DNA from: Eopsaltria australis
Lineage: Eukaryota > Chordata > Aves > Passeriformes > Petroicidae
DNA: 64,000 nucleotides
Assembly: GCA_034509425.1 (NCBI GenBank)
Contig: JAVTVJ010000469.1
Coordinates: 558,001-622,000 of the forward strand
Direction of reading: 5' to 3'
This document shows positions 38,626-48,568 of this stretch, piece after piece; within the stretch, counting starts at the first letter, position 1; each line of letters opens with the position of its first letter. The translations under genes and the position numbers were made by a program. The notes under the pieces were generated by a model that saw only the letters and a list, made by a program, of their open reading frames with translations, did not search any database and was not told the DNA's origin.

Positions 38626-38747
38626 CCTGCTGTGCTACATCCAGCTTTGCAGCCCCCAACACAACAAAAATTTGGAGCTGTTGAAACAGGTCCAGAGGAA
38701 GCCACTTAGCGGCTCTGAGGGCTGGAGTCTCTCTGCTGTGGGGACGG
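38626..38747 (+). mobile_element. CR1 LINE fragment, sense, 5' part of a nested cluster
   Basis: CATCCAGCTTTGCAGCCCCC, then CAACACAACAAAAATTTGGA, GCTGTTGAAACAGGTCCAGA and GGAAGCCAC match the CR1 order CAGCTCTGGGGCCCCCAACA, GGAGCTGTTGGAG, GTCCAGAGGAGGCCAC. The fragment ends abruptly at GGGGACGG, where antisense CR1 begins. Confidence 0.75.
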
Positions 38748-38967
38748 AATCAAAGAATCAATCCAAGAATCAAAGAATCATAGAATGTTTTGCATTAAAA
38801 GAGACCTTTAGGATCATCCAGTTCCTGCTCCCATGTCACAGGCAGGGACATCTTTCACTAGACCAGGTTAGCTCAGAGCTCCATCCAGCCTGGCCTTGAA
38901 GACTTCCAGGGATGGGGCAGCCTCAGCTTCTCTGGGCAAACAGTTCCAGTGCCTCATCATCCTCACA
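38748..38967 (-). mobile_element. CR1 LINE 3' end, antisense, inserted within another CR1
   Basis: It opens on the plus strand with repeated AATCAAAG/AATCATAG octamers (38748-38783), the reverse complement of the CR1 3' terminal ATTCTATG-type repeat. It continues GACCTTTAGGATCATCCAGT, CACTAGACCAGGTTAGCTCA, CATCCAGCCTGGCCTTGAAG and TCTGGGCAAACAGTTCCAGT, a well preserved CR1 3'UTR. It is a 5'-truncated copy about 220 bp long, reading leftward. Confidence 0.85.
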
Positions 38968-39076
38968 GATGGGGCTTGGAGCAACCTGGGACAGTGGAAG
39001 GTGTCCATGGCTGCGGGTTGGAACAAGATATTCTGTAAAGTTCTTTCCAACCCAAACTATTCTTTGATTCTATGAC
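38968..39076 (+). mobile_element. CR1 LINE 3' terminus, sense
   Basis: GATGGGGCTTGGAGCAACCT, then GGGACAGTGGAAGGTGTCC, GTTCTTTCCAACCCAAACTA and TTCTTTGATTCTATGA form the canonical CR1 3' end with terminal octamers. Together with the sense piece at 38626-38747 it may be the two halves of one element, with the antisense copy between them and the middle lost. Confidence 0.85.
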
Positions 39077-39231
39077 ATTCAGCAGTTGCAGAGAAACCCT
39101 GACACCAGATTTTTTAAGCCTTCATGGGTGGCACAGAGCAAATCTTGGGCTCTCTTGTACTTTGAGGACTCTTTTTCAGGTGCTCCAAGGCACCCTGTTC
39201 TGGGCAGTGACAGCATGTGCAGAACAGGGTG

Positions 39232-39868
39232 TCACTTGCGCGCGGGCTGGACAGCTGACCACAAGGGTCTGGTCAGCAGCCCAACGGCGGCTACTGCGAG
39301 TGTCCCTGACCGGGTTCACTGCAGTGGAGATCAATGATCTCTGCCTCCTGCGAAGGCAGCCACGCTGCAGCCACGGAGCCGGAGAGCTGCTCTAGGGAGG
39401 GATCTTTCACCCGGAGTGAGACACGCAGTAAGGATAAAGTTAACAGCAGTGTGGGCGGCCGGGTCAAAGACCTCAGTGCTCCGCGTGCATCACTTTATTC
39501 TGAGGGCAACAAGCGATCATGAAGGGGCACAGGGAGGAACCAGGGAGGGACAAAGGGACAGGGGCCAACGGGGAAGGAAGAAGGGATGAGAGGGAGAGAC
39601 TGACAGGGGAATACTATAATTATGAACCGAATAACAACGAACATTCTGGAACAAGGGGATAACAGGCAGGAGAGTGGCAGATGGCCAGGCAAGTGATGAG
39701 AGGGCAGCCAGCCCTCTTGAAGCTCAGCCCCTCTTTGGGGCTATCCACTCTGGTCTCCAGGCGGTCTTAGTCCTTGGGCTCCTTTATCCAAAGCCTTCGC
39801 AGGGGGGAAAATGTTTCATGCTGCTTAGGTGCCTGGACCACCTCCACAACGGGGTCTTTCCCAGCACA
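39232..39868 (-). mobile_element. LTR-like repeat, copy B
   Basis: Diverged partner of copy A at 37791-38446, in the same orientation, with TTTATT at 39494-39499 (AATAAA on the minus strand). It carries an extra segment near GCAGTGGAGATCAATGATCT and is slightly richer in CpG than copy A. The two copies are about 0.8 kb apart, with mostly CR1 sequence between them. Confidence 0.5.
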
Positions 39869-41119
39869 GTGGTTTGAGTTTTTTGTACTACCCTATTTCC
39901 CTTGCATCAAGGCTTGGACTGGACACTTGAAATGGAAAATTAAGCAGCAAATTCTTACAGTTTCTGAAACAGAGATAAATGGTTCTGTTGGAACAGAGCC
40001 CCAGCATGACAACTGATTTTTTTTCTGACATTTTGAAACAGAAGCATTTCTTTTTGACATTTTCAAAAGTATGGCTTTCCCCCTCCCTCCAGTTTTTGTG
40101 TTCAAATTTTCAATTTAAAATTTTAATTAAAAATCAGTGTGAGTGGAAGGCAAACTGTGCCAACAAAAATGGACAAATATGCCTCCTTGTACATCCTTCC
40201 CACCCCACCACTCCTGCAGGAGACAAATACTGTATTTCAGATAAACCAGAATATTTTCTGTTGCTCCCAAAAGAAAACAGTTTGGTTTTCCAAATGAAAT
40301 TAAATCCAATATTAAACTTAATGAATGCTGAAGTCACAATATCTGCATTTCCTCCTGTGCACAAGCAGGTGTTTCAGAGAAAAGTGCAGGAATCTTTTTA
40401 TAACAGTGTTGCCCCAGCCCTACAAGATCAAACCATCTGCTTTTGGGCTGAATCTCAAAAAGGCCGAGACTCTCTAAAGAGCAACATGCAGCTTATCCCC
40501 ATGAGATCCACACAGCTGCATGTAGAAATCCCAGGAGTGTTTTGGTGCTCCAGAGCTTCTCTGTTTCTCCAAACTGGTCCCCTCCCTACAGCTCTGTACA
40601 CTGAGATGTATTATCCTTAATCCACAGATTAATCCACACAACTGTTTGCATTTGTCTGCTGCAAAATTTCTCAATTCTCCCTGGACCCTGCCCTTCTGTC
40701 CCCACATTGCACTCCCCAGAGCCCCTCTAGAGAAGGGCTGGGCTGGGTGAGAGAAGCTGGAGCTCTCAGGGGAACACAGCCCCATTCACACTGTCAGGAT
40801 AAGGCCCAAGGTGCCCAAAGTTCTCCAAACGAGGCTTTTGCCAGTGAAAACCTTGCTGCTTAACTCAGTGTCAGCTGAGCCTTGCAGAGAAGGTTTCAGG
40901 CAGAGGCGAGTCCTGTGATGCAGCACTGAGTCTATATTTGTGCACAGATAGGAAAGTTCACCCACTCTATGTATAGAAAACCTAAATGTGTTGTGTGTGT
41001 TAACTGCTTTTTCTGTGTGTGCTCACAAACCCGCCGGGACAAATTTAGGCTGTGCAACAGAGCCATCCCTTCCCTGAGACTCCTGCTGGTATCTGGATCC
41101 CACAGTGGCTGCATCACAC
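39869..41119. other. Intergenic; one 213-codon open frame of unknown meaning (39979-40620, plus)
   Basis: The frame at 39979-40620 is the longest ATG frame outside HTR1D and the CpG islands. Its product has no signal peptide, no obvious membrane segment and no motif I recognise. The local DNA is AT-rich, with a repeated GACATTTT-A/C-AAA motif near 40028-40067. In 64 kb of six-frame sequence a frame of this length is only mildly surprising, so I do not call it a gene. Confidence 0.3.
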
Positions 41120-41517
41120 TGATTCCCTGGAGTGGCTCCCAGAGCAGAGGCTGGACAGGGTTAGAGAATAAAGTGGGTATTTATGAAAGGCCTTCAATAG
41201 ATGCACCTTGGGCAGTCAGAGCCTCCCAGAAGCTGCACCCAACATGGACAATGGGCACGAGTTTTTCAGACAGAAATGAGTTTGGTCCATTGGCATATCA
41301 GGGGTTAATTCTCCAATTACAGCTGCAGGTAATGAAATTTTTGTTTGTACTTTTGGGGGCCTGAGGCTGTGGGGTGTCCTTGGATCTCAGGCCCAGAGGG
41401 ATTGTTCTGTCTGACCGAGATGTGCAGGCAGTGACTGCACTTTATCTGGAGTTTGGAGCTGTGCACTAATGCAGTGCAGGAGCTGAAAAATATAAAAGCT
41501 AAAATCTTAAGGCATCA
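41120..41517. mobile_element. LTR-like repeat, copy 1 (398 bp)
   Basis: This copy is nearly identical to 55286-55715 except for a deletion of about 32 bp after GCAGGTAATGAA. Similarity starts at TGAT(T/G)CCCTGGAGTGG and ends at ...TCA, giving TG...CA ends. Flanking tetramers are ACAC (left) and ACTC (right), a weak 4-bp duplication. Orientation is uncertain: AATAAA occurs on the plus strand near the left end and TATAAAAG near the right end, which is not a normal LTR order. It is most likely a solo LTR of an ERV family. Confidence 0.6.
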
Positions 41518-42244
41518 ACTCAAGAGAGAAGAACCAACACAACCATTCCCCAATAGTCTACAACCGACCCTGCATCACCCTCTATGAGTCACCATCACAC
41601 AGAGCTCATCACACAAAAAAACATTTTTGACTCTGTGGTCAATCCAGGCATCTAACTGAAAATTCACTGAAATGAAAGCCCAGCAGAACTTTTAAGGAGA
41701 TTTTAAACTTTGGAGTAAACCTGGAGTATTTTTCTCAAGTCATAATAAAAGTTCAGCTTTACATTCTGGAGTTATTTGGCTCTTTCATTTACAGGAAGCT
41801 CATTTTTCTAAGCAAATGAGGAATATTTTCCTTTAGAAAATTTTTGTACCAAAAGCTTTACCAGTTTGTCTTCTTCTGGCCTTAGGATTTAGCTTGCAAT
41901 TTAAATGTGATTAATGAGATATTGTGTAAGATATAAATTTCATCATCCTAATGATAATTTAAACAATAAGCATATTTGATAAACAATATTTATTAAAGCC
42001 TAATTTCATAAGCACTCCAGTGGCCTATTTAAGTAGCTTTTCCCTTTCAGCCATTCACACAATCCCTTTCTTTGTGCTTCCCCATTTTAGATTGAAAGGA
42101 AAGAGAAGGAGGTGTTTTTGCAAACAGACTGTGGGTCTGCTGGGAGATAGAGCCAGATACTGACAGGTGAAAGAAGCAATGGGCAGGAACCAGAAATTCC
42201 ATAGGAATTCCACTGATTGATACAGACTGTTACTCACTCAAGGC
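41518..42244. other. Intergenic, AT-rich
   Basis: No gene or repeat recognised. The segment near 41,930-42,010 is notably AT-rich. Confidence 0.35.
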
Positions 42245-42536
42245 TGTGTTAAATCCCTGGATTAGAGAAATAGAAGAGAGACACAAGGAAAAGAAAAAGG
42301 AGGGGCACACATTAGAAGGGGTCTCTATTTGGGAAGTCCGTACCTCTCAAGTACCTCAGACAGAGGGGAAAGAGAGAGGAAATTGGGATAAAAAGGAGGC
42401 TGTGACCCCTCAAAATTTGAGAGACCCCATGGGAAATGCCGCATGACCTCTCCCTTTATTTGAATAAAGTTCCAGGACTCCTCTGTCTCCTTTTTGGACA
42501 TAAATCTCTGGTGTTTGTGGATTAATTTTCCTGACA
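42245..42536 (+). mobile_element. LTR-like fragment with TATA and polyA signals (plus)
   Basis: A GATAAAAAG TATA-like box (about 42388-42396) is followed by AATAAA at 42463-42468 and a terminal ATTTTCCTGACA ending at 42536, the usual layout of an LTR 3' half. The left border is not determined; the value given is a guess at a TGTGTTAA start. The sequence to its right may be internal proviral DNA or a different element. Confidence 0.4.
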
Positions 42537-43032
42537 AGATCTCCTGAGCAGCAATCTGTCTCTCAATCGGCATAACAGGAAGAGAAAATGTGTATTTGAT
42601 CTGTGGTGCCTCGTTGTCATCCACCTGAAGAAGCCACAAGTGGAGAAAGATCATATGAAAGAAGGACTGGATGGAGGGAATGAATACCTGGAGTTTTGGG
42701 GACTGGAGGATCCTGGAGAGCTTCTACCCAGAACAGCTCAGGAAGATCTTACCAGCTAACTCTTACGGGCTTTTTTTGCACCTGGCTGGAGACTGACCTG
42801 CCAACTTGTTGGAAATTATATAAATTTCAAAAGCTTTTATTTTGTAACTTTAGTCAGGTTTGTTTGCCTTTGTCCAGGGGAAAAGGGAATTAAAGTTTCT
42901 TTTCAAATGACTCTGTTTCACCAGGGAAACGTGGTGAGTTTAACATTTACATAGATTGGGAGTAGCCAGCAGACACAAAGATACCAGGAGATCAACAGAC
43001 ATTAACAAACATCAACCCCAGACATTGCCCCC
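42537..43032 (+). mobile_element. Unclassified retroelement-like spacer, possibly a second LTR remnant
   Basis: It contains ATTATATAAATT (about 42815-42826), then AATTAAAG (about 42888) and CAGGGAAACGTGGTGAG (about 42921-42937), which imitates the TATA, polyA and LTR-end order. No TG start or target duplication was found, so the assignment is weak. Confidence 0.25.
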
Positions 43033-43393
43033 TGTCATGGTCAGGCACACCTGGTCCAGCAAAGACTGATGAGAGAACCATGGAATGAGGACCAAATTAG
43101 CCTCAGAGGCAAAGAAATCCATAACCAATTAGAAACCAAATATTAAAAAATTGTGTAACTTAGGACCAATGAACATTGAACCAATGAATTTCTATGGGCT
43201 TTGACTGTATAAATATGTGAAAAAATCCAGTAGAAGTCATGTGTCATGGAATGATTCTCTCTGCAGAACCCGGGCTGTGTGTGAACGAAATGATTTCTGT
43301 TGCATATCCTGGCCAGAATAAAGTAATGTCTTGATTCTCTAAGACTAAAAATGTTGCTGGAGAGTTTTTGTTTTTCCTGCAGTCTTGGTGACA
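43033..43393 (+). mobile_element. ERV LTR, plus orientation (about 361 bp)
   Basis: It begins TGTCATGGTCAGGCAC and ends CAGTCTTGGTGACA. It has TATAAATA at 43208-43215, AATAAA at 43317-43322 about 100 nt later, and a T-rich end, all as expected of an LTR with a short R-U5. No clear flanking duplication is visible, so the ends are approximate. No gag, pol or env frame is attached on either side. Confidence 0.55.
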
Positions 43394-46300
43394 ACCTGAA
43401 CCTGGGTGAAACTTTTTTTGTGGTTATTCAGGGATTGACATCCAAGCTGTCACAGAGGTGGGAATTGATGCTGCCTTTCTTTGCAAGGCACTATTCAACT
43501 GCTGTTCTGTTTAGCCACTCACCACCTCCACAGCCATATTCCTTCCTGGTACAGACACCCTCCTACTCCTCTCTGCACACAAACCTTCCTATTCACGTAC
43601 TCACCAAGTCCATGTATTACACTTGATGCTCAGAAAATAGGATGGTTGGAGTACTAATGGTGTCCTTGGTGGTTCTGTTATTTTCTTTCAGCAGCCATAC
43701 TCAGAGAAGTTCTCAAAAGGACTACAGAGCTGATATCAGGAATTTCCCAGGGAAAGATTGATCATCCAGAGCATTTTGATAATAGCACTTACTGTTAAGT
43801 ATATACCATTAAATTTAATCTGAAGACTGTAAAGTCAAAAATCACTGATTTTGGCTTGGATATGTGGAAGACTTCCATTGTTATTTGCGTGAGTGGCCAC
43901 ATAGGTGAATTAGCCTGTCAAGAGGTCCCAGCTGGAAAAAGTCCCAAGCAAACTGTTACAACTGGTCCCTTCCAGGTCCTTTCATTCTGTGATTACGTGA
44001 TCTATTAAACAGTCCTTTATGGTTTGTGGAATAAAGTGACAGACATTTTTGTTAGCATCTCAAATGCAATCCTGAATTTTCAGCAGCTCATTAAAGTGCT
44101 CATTAAAGCCAGCTCAATGAGTGCTTTGAGTGGGTATTTGCATCAGTAAAACAGGAACATTGAAACCTTGCAAGGAGAAAATGGGAAATGACACAGAATG
44201 CAAAACACAAGTGTTCAGCTGAGAGAGAATGTGCTCTTTTCAGCTAAAGTAGCACTCAGAACCAGCCTTAGAGCGTTTTCCACCCAAATGAACCATTGGC
44301 ACTAAGCCAGCTTTTCTGGAGCTCTTACCACATTCTTGAAGCACTGTTTGGGGCACCCTGTCCTGTGGACTGAGGCTGTGATGGGATGTGATGCTTTAGA
44401 CAGGATAGCTGAACCTCATGGCAGGACCAGAGGCATGCTAAACCATGATAGCTAAACCATGGCAGGACCTCTCTCCTTGCACAGGCACAAGGAAACTGTC
44501 TGGGCAGCAGGGCTGGAACCTTCCTCTCCAGAGAGTGTCTTCAGTGGAAACTTCAATGAACAGGTCCACAACCATGCTGAGATTTCCCTTTGACAATGGG
44601 CCACAAGCTGAAACAACAGGATATTTGATGACTTTGCTGCCAAGTGAAAATAAATTGTGATAGCTTTTTTCTTGTAATGAAGTGTGTGAAATACAAGACC
44701 TTGAAAAGAGTTGGCTCTTGGGGCTCTGCCTCTCAAGGTGAGTTCTTGAGAAACACATGATTGATTTTTCATGTCCTGCTTATCAGAGCAAGGTATTGCC
44801 TAAAGGCTGGGAAATGTTAGAAAGGTGATTATAGCCAGGCAGCCTTGGCAAGTCACTTCAAGGTGTTCTTAATACAAACTATCAGCCAGTCATTCTGCAT
44901 TATCTTCCTCCAGTCTTCCTCCAGTCAGGCACAGAACTAGTACTTCTATGGTACAAAATGAGATGGCAGCATCCCAGAGTGCTTTGGAGCAGACACTGGA
45001 GGACTTTAGTTCATCTGACAGCATTGCTAATATAAGGTTCTCACCTTTATTTATCGAGCCAAGGCTTCCAAAAGCCTGAAACACTGGGCATTTCTCTCCT
45101 TAAAATCCACCATGCTGGCAACCTGCAAGCAAATAGATTCAATAACTTATATCTGATCCTTCCACATGCAGACATGGACTAGTCTCTTCCTCCCACAGGA
45201 AATGAAAGAGAATGTTTTGAGACAGGAAGATGAAGGCCAGACTATGAGGAAGATCAAAACTGAGATGAAACTATGAATGACATGGACAGAAGTGTCAAAG
45301 GGAAGAACAAGGACATGCAACAGTTAGTAAACAGCAGCCACTGTGTTTCTCCTGTTCTTTAAAAGAGCCATCACAGCCCTGGGCTCCCAGAAAGGGAGAC
45401 AGCAGCAGTGGGGTCTTGGTTCTGTTTCTGAGCACAAGATGGGTAAGCAGAAAAAGGCTCAACTGCTTCACCTTAAGGACAAAGATGACTCAAACCCCAT
45501 GGTTTTGAGCTCATGGGTTTAAGCTCAAAATTTCTGTGTTAGTAGCTCATTACTAGATTTACACCAGGAAGAAAATGTGCCCTGCTATGAAATCAGTGAG
45601 TGCCCAGAACCTCCTCACTGCAGGGCAGAGAGGAATAAACAGCACAGCATGTACAATAAGAGGATTTTTGCTTGCAAAGGCTTTCTTTTTCTGGTGGTTA
45701 AAGGGGAGCATGAACCCAAAGATAACCTCCAGAGTGCTGATGAGTGCAGGAGGCATCAGGAACTGTCTAGAGGGAAGAAAGTTCATTTGGTCATACTCAA
45801 AATACTAAGGATTTCTGCTATCTCTGCAAAAACTCACTTCGGTGTTTAAATCTACTTATTCTTTCCATGTAGTTCATTTAGAATAAGATTTCCTACACAT
45901 TTGGAAAAAGCAACCTGAAAAAAAGGAGAAATGGTTTTGATTCAATCACCTGCCATTTGAGCTAATCAAGTGTGACAGTAGCATGGGTTTTCTTCTTCTG
46001 TTTCCAACATCCAAGATAGACACTTCACCAGATTTCATAGTTCTGGGTTGCCTGCTTGCTGCAGGTTTTGGAGAAGATGCTGCTCTCTGAGGGGCAGCAT
46101 GCCAGGAGCAGAGGGTGACCCCAGCACAGGCCATCCCCTTACCAACAGGGTGTGAGCACAGTGGGCAGGGCTGGCTACTGGTGACAGGGTCCTTTTGGTT
46201 GTTCCACAGGCATGGCAAGTGGCAAATGATATCCAAGGTCCATCCCTGTATTTCAAACAGGAACAAAAGGAGATGGAGCCAGAGGCAGGGCTGGAAACGA

Positions 46301-48526
46301 CTACAGCAGGGGTCCCAGTCTGGATGCTTCAAACAGAGCTGGCTTGGAAGAAAAAGTGGGTCGCTGAGGACCCAGTCAAGTTTTGAACTCCTCCATTGAT
46401 GGAACCCCCAGAGCCTCCATAGGCTTCTGCCCTTGTGTTTGGCCACTCCAAGTAAGTCTATTTTAGCTTCTGCCCGTTCAGACTTTCCCTTTCTGTGCAT
46501 GTGCCCATTGCCTTTGGCTGCTACTTTGCCAGAGCAGCCTGTGTGTGAAAACACTGCCTGGTGAGGCAAGGAGGTGTGGGAGGCTCAAGTAGATCAGAGA
46601 GGATGAAACCTTCTCTCAGAGCCACCACTTCTCATGATACATAACTTTTCCTGACTGAACTTCCTGGCTTTCCACCAAGGTGTGGGATGCCAGAGCTCTT
46701 CCGGGAAAAGACGGAGAACTTGTTGCCAAAAATAATATTTTCCTTTATTGCTGGAAATTGCTGTGGAATATATTCAAGCTGTAGAGACCAACTTGGAATA
46801 AACAGGATTGTGCAAAGCATACAGAGCACAGAACATTTCAGAAAAGGATCAGTGTGTCAATTACATGAGATATATGGGAGAAGAAAAACAAAGTTCCTAG
46901 TGCAGGTAACTTGACTTTTCTAGCAACATCATGGTGAGAGCTCAGATTTGGAAACTGAGCTTGGAAGCTTTGGTACAGATAAGAAAAGCCCATGGCAAGT
47001 TGTTTCTGGAGTTCAGTCTTCATTACTACCTTTGAGCAAAAGAATGAGATGAACATGTCAGACTCAGTAAGTGCTTAGAGGTGTAAACTGATTTCTATGA
47101 GGAGCAACCACATTTCCAGACCATCCACACAAAGTGAGTTTGCTTGGCCCTACTAAGGACTTCTTAGCTACGTGGAGGAACTTTAAATTCTAGGATTCTA
47201 GAATTCTATGAACCAACCTCCAGTGTTTCTGAAATACTCAGACCCATGGTTGCACCACTTATTTGAGCTCTTGAATTACTCTCTGATGAGGGTCCTAAGA
47301 CTTCCACAGCAAAGGGTTCAAGAGAATTCAAAAGTTGCTTTTCCTTTGTCATGGCAGTTCCTCATATTCAGGGTGGATTTTTAGTGGTAACTTAATGCTA
47401 AATTACTTTTAACACTTAGATACCCTAGATCAGCACACAAGCCTGTGGGTTTGCATCACTCTAACCACTCACATTCCCACTGCCAGGCGTACATGGCCAC
47501 CAAGCCTCTGCAGTGATGTACAGGCAGCACCTCTCTTATGTCACAGTCTTGACAGGATTCACAAATGACACTTTCTTCCCACCTCATCTTTGGGACAGGA
47601 TCTGTCAGATTTTGAAATAAAAAATAAAGATTGCAAACTCTGCCATGTGTGGCTCACATCTCTCCCCATTCCTGTGAGCCTACTGCCCATGTGAAACATG
47701 TTCTGTGCTCAGGGAGCCAAACAGGTTGGATTTAGAGAGAATCATCCTCCTTAGGGCCTTTATATTGCTTTCTTTTGGAGTTCCAGTGACCCCAGTTAGC
47801 TTTTGGAGCATTACTGATGAAAAACACATCAAAAAAGACCAGAAAAGAAAACTGGAGCCCTCAAATGAAGCCAAACAGCCTAAATGACTGTAAGACTCAT
47901 TCATTAAATACTAAAAACAGTGCTGTGAGCACAGAGAGTCCAAAATGCTTCACACAGGTGGGCGAGTCTCATGATGTGCTGTGAAAAGAACTAATGCCTT
48001 GTTCTCCCTGCTGGGAAAGCAGAGGCATGTGGGGCCAAATCCACAGCACACTGCAGTGTTGCTGCCAGGAGACATCTTGGATGACTCAAGGCTCCCTCCT
48101 GGCTCCCTGAGCACCCCCATGGACTTATCAGTGACAGAGTCTGCCCTGCCTGGTGCCTTGTTCCTGCCCCATGCCATTGGCTAAGATATCAGGAGAGCAG
48201 ACTCCTCCCTAGCCATGCAACTCCTCTAAATATGTCAGATGGCTGAACATCTCACCCACATCTCAGCTCAAGGACTCTCCTTTCCCCCTTAAGGCGCTGC
48301 TCCTTCTAAACAAGCTTGTGGCCTTTGTGTTGGGCTTTGCCACCCATTATCAATAGGATCAAACCCCTGGGACAGCCTCACCCCAGACATGATCCCACCC
48401 AACACTCAGACCAAGGGGGCACAACAACAGCTCCAGAGGATCACTAATTAAGGAGAATGATGGGCTTGGAGGCACTGATCAGGCCAGGCCTCTGGGTTGG
48501 GGTAGGGTTCTCAGTGTCTGCTGAGT

Positions 48527-48568
48527 GGGGTTTTGGGGTATTGGGGGGTTATTGAAGGGTTTTGGGGG
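48527..48568 (+). repeat. G-run cluster with G-quadruplex potential
   Basis: Five runs of three to six G (48527-48530, 48535-48538, 48543-48548, 48557-48559, 48564-48568) are separated by T/A-rich loops, giving wording reminiscent of GGGGTTTT. The plus strand could fold as a quadruplex. Confidence 0.75.

Noticed and set aside
45946..46569. 207-codon minus-strand frame
   Set aside because: No domain, signal peptide or repeat similarity; within chance expectation.
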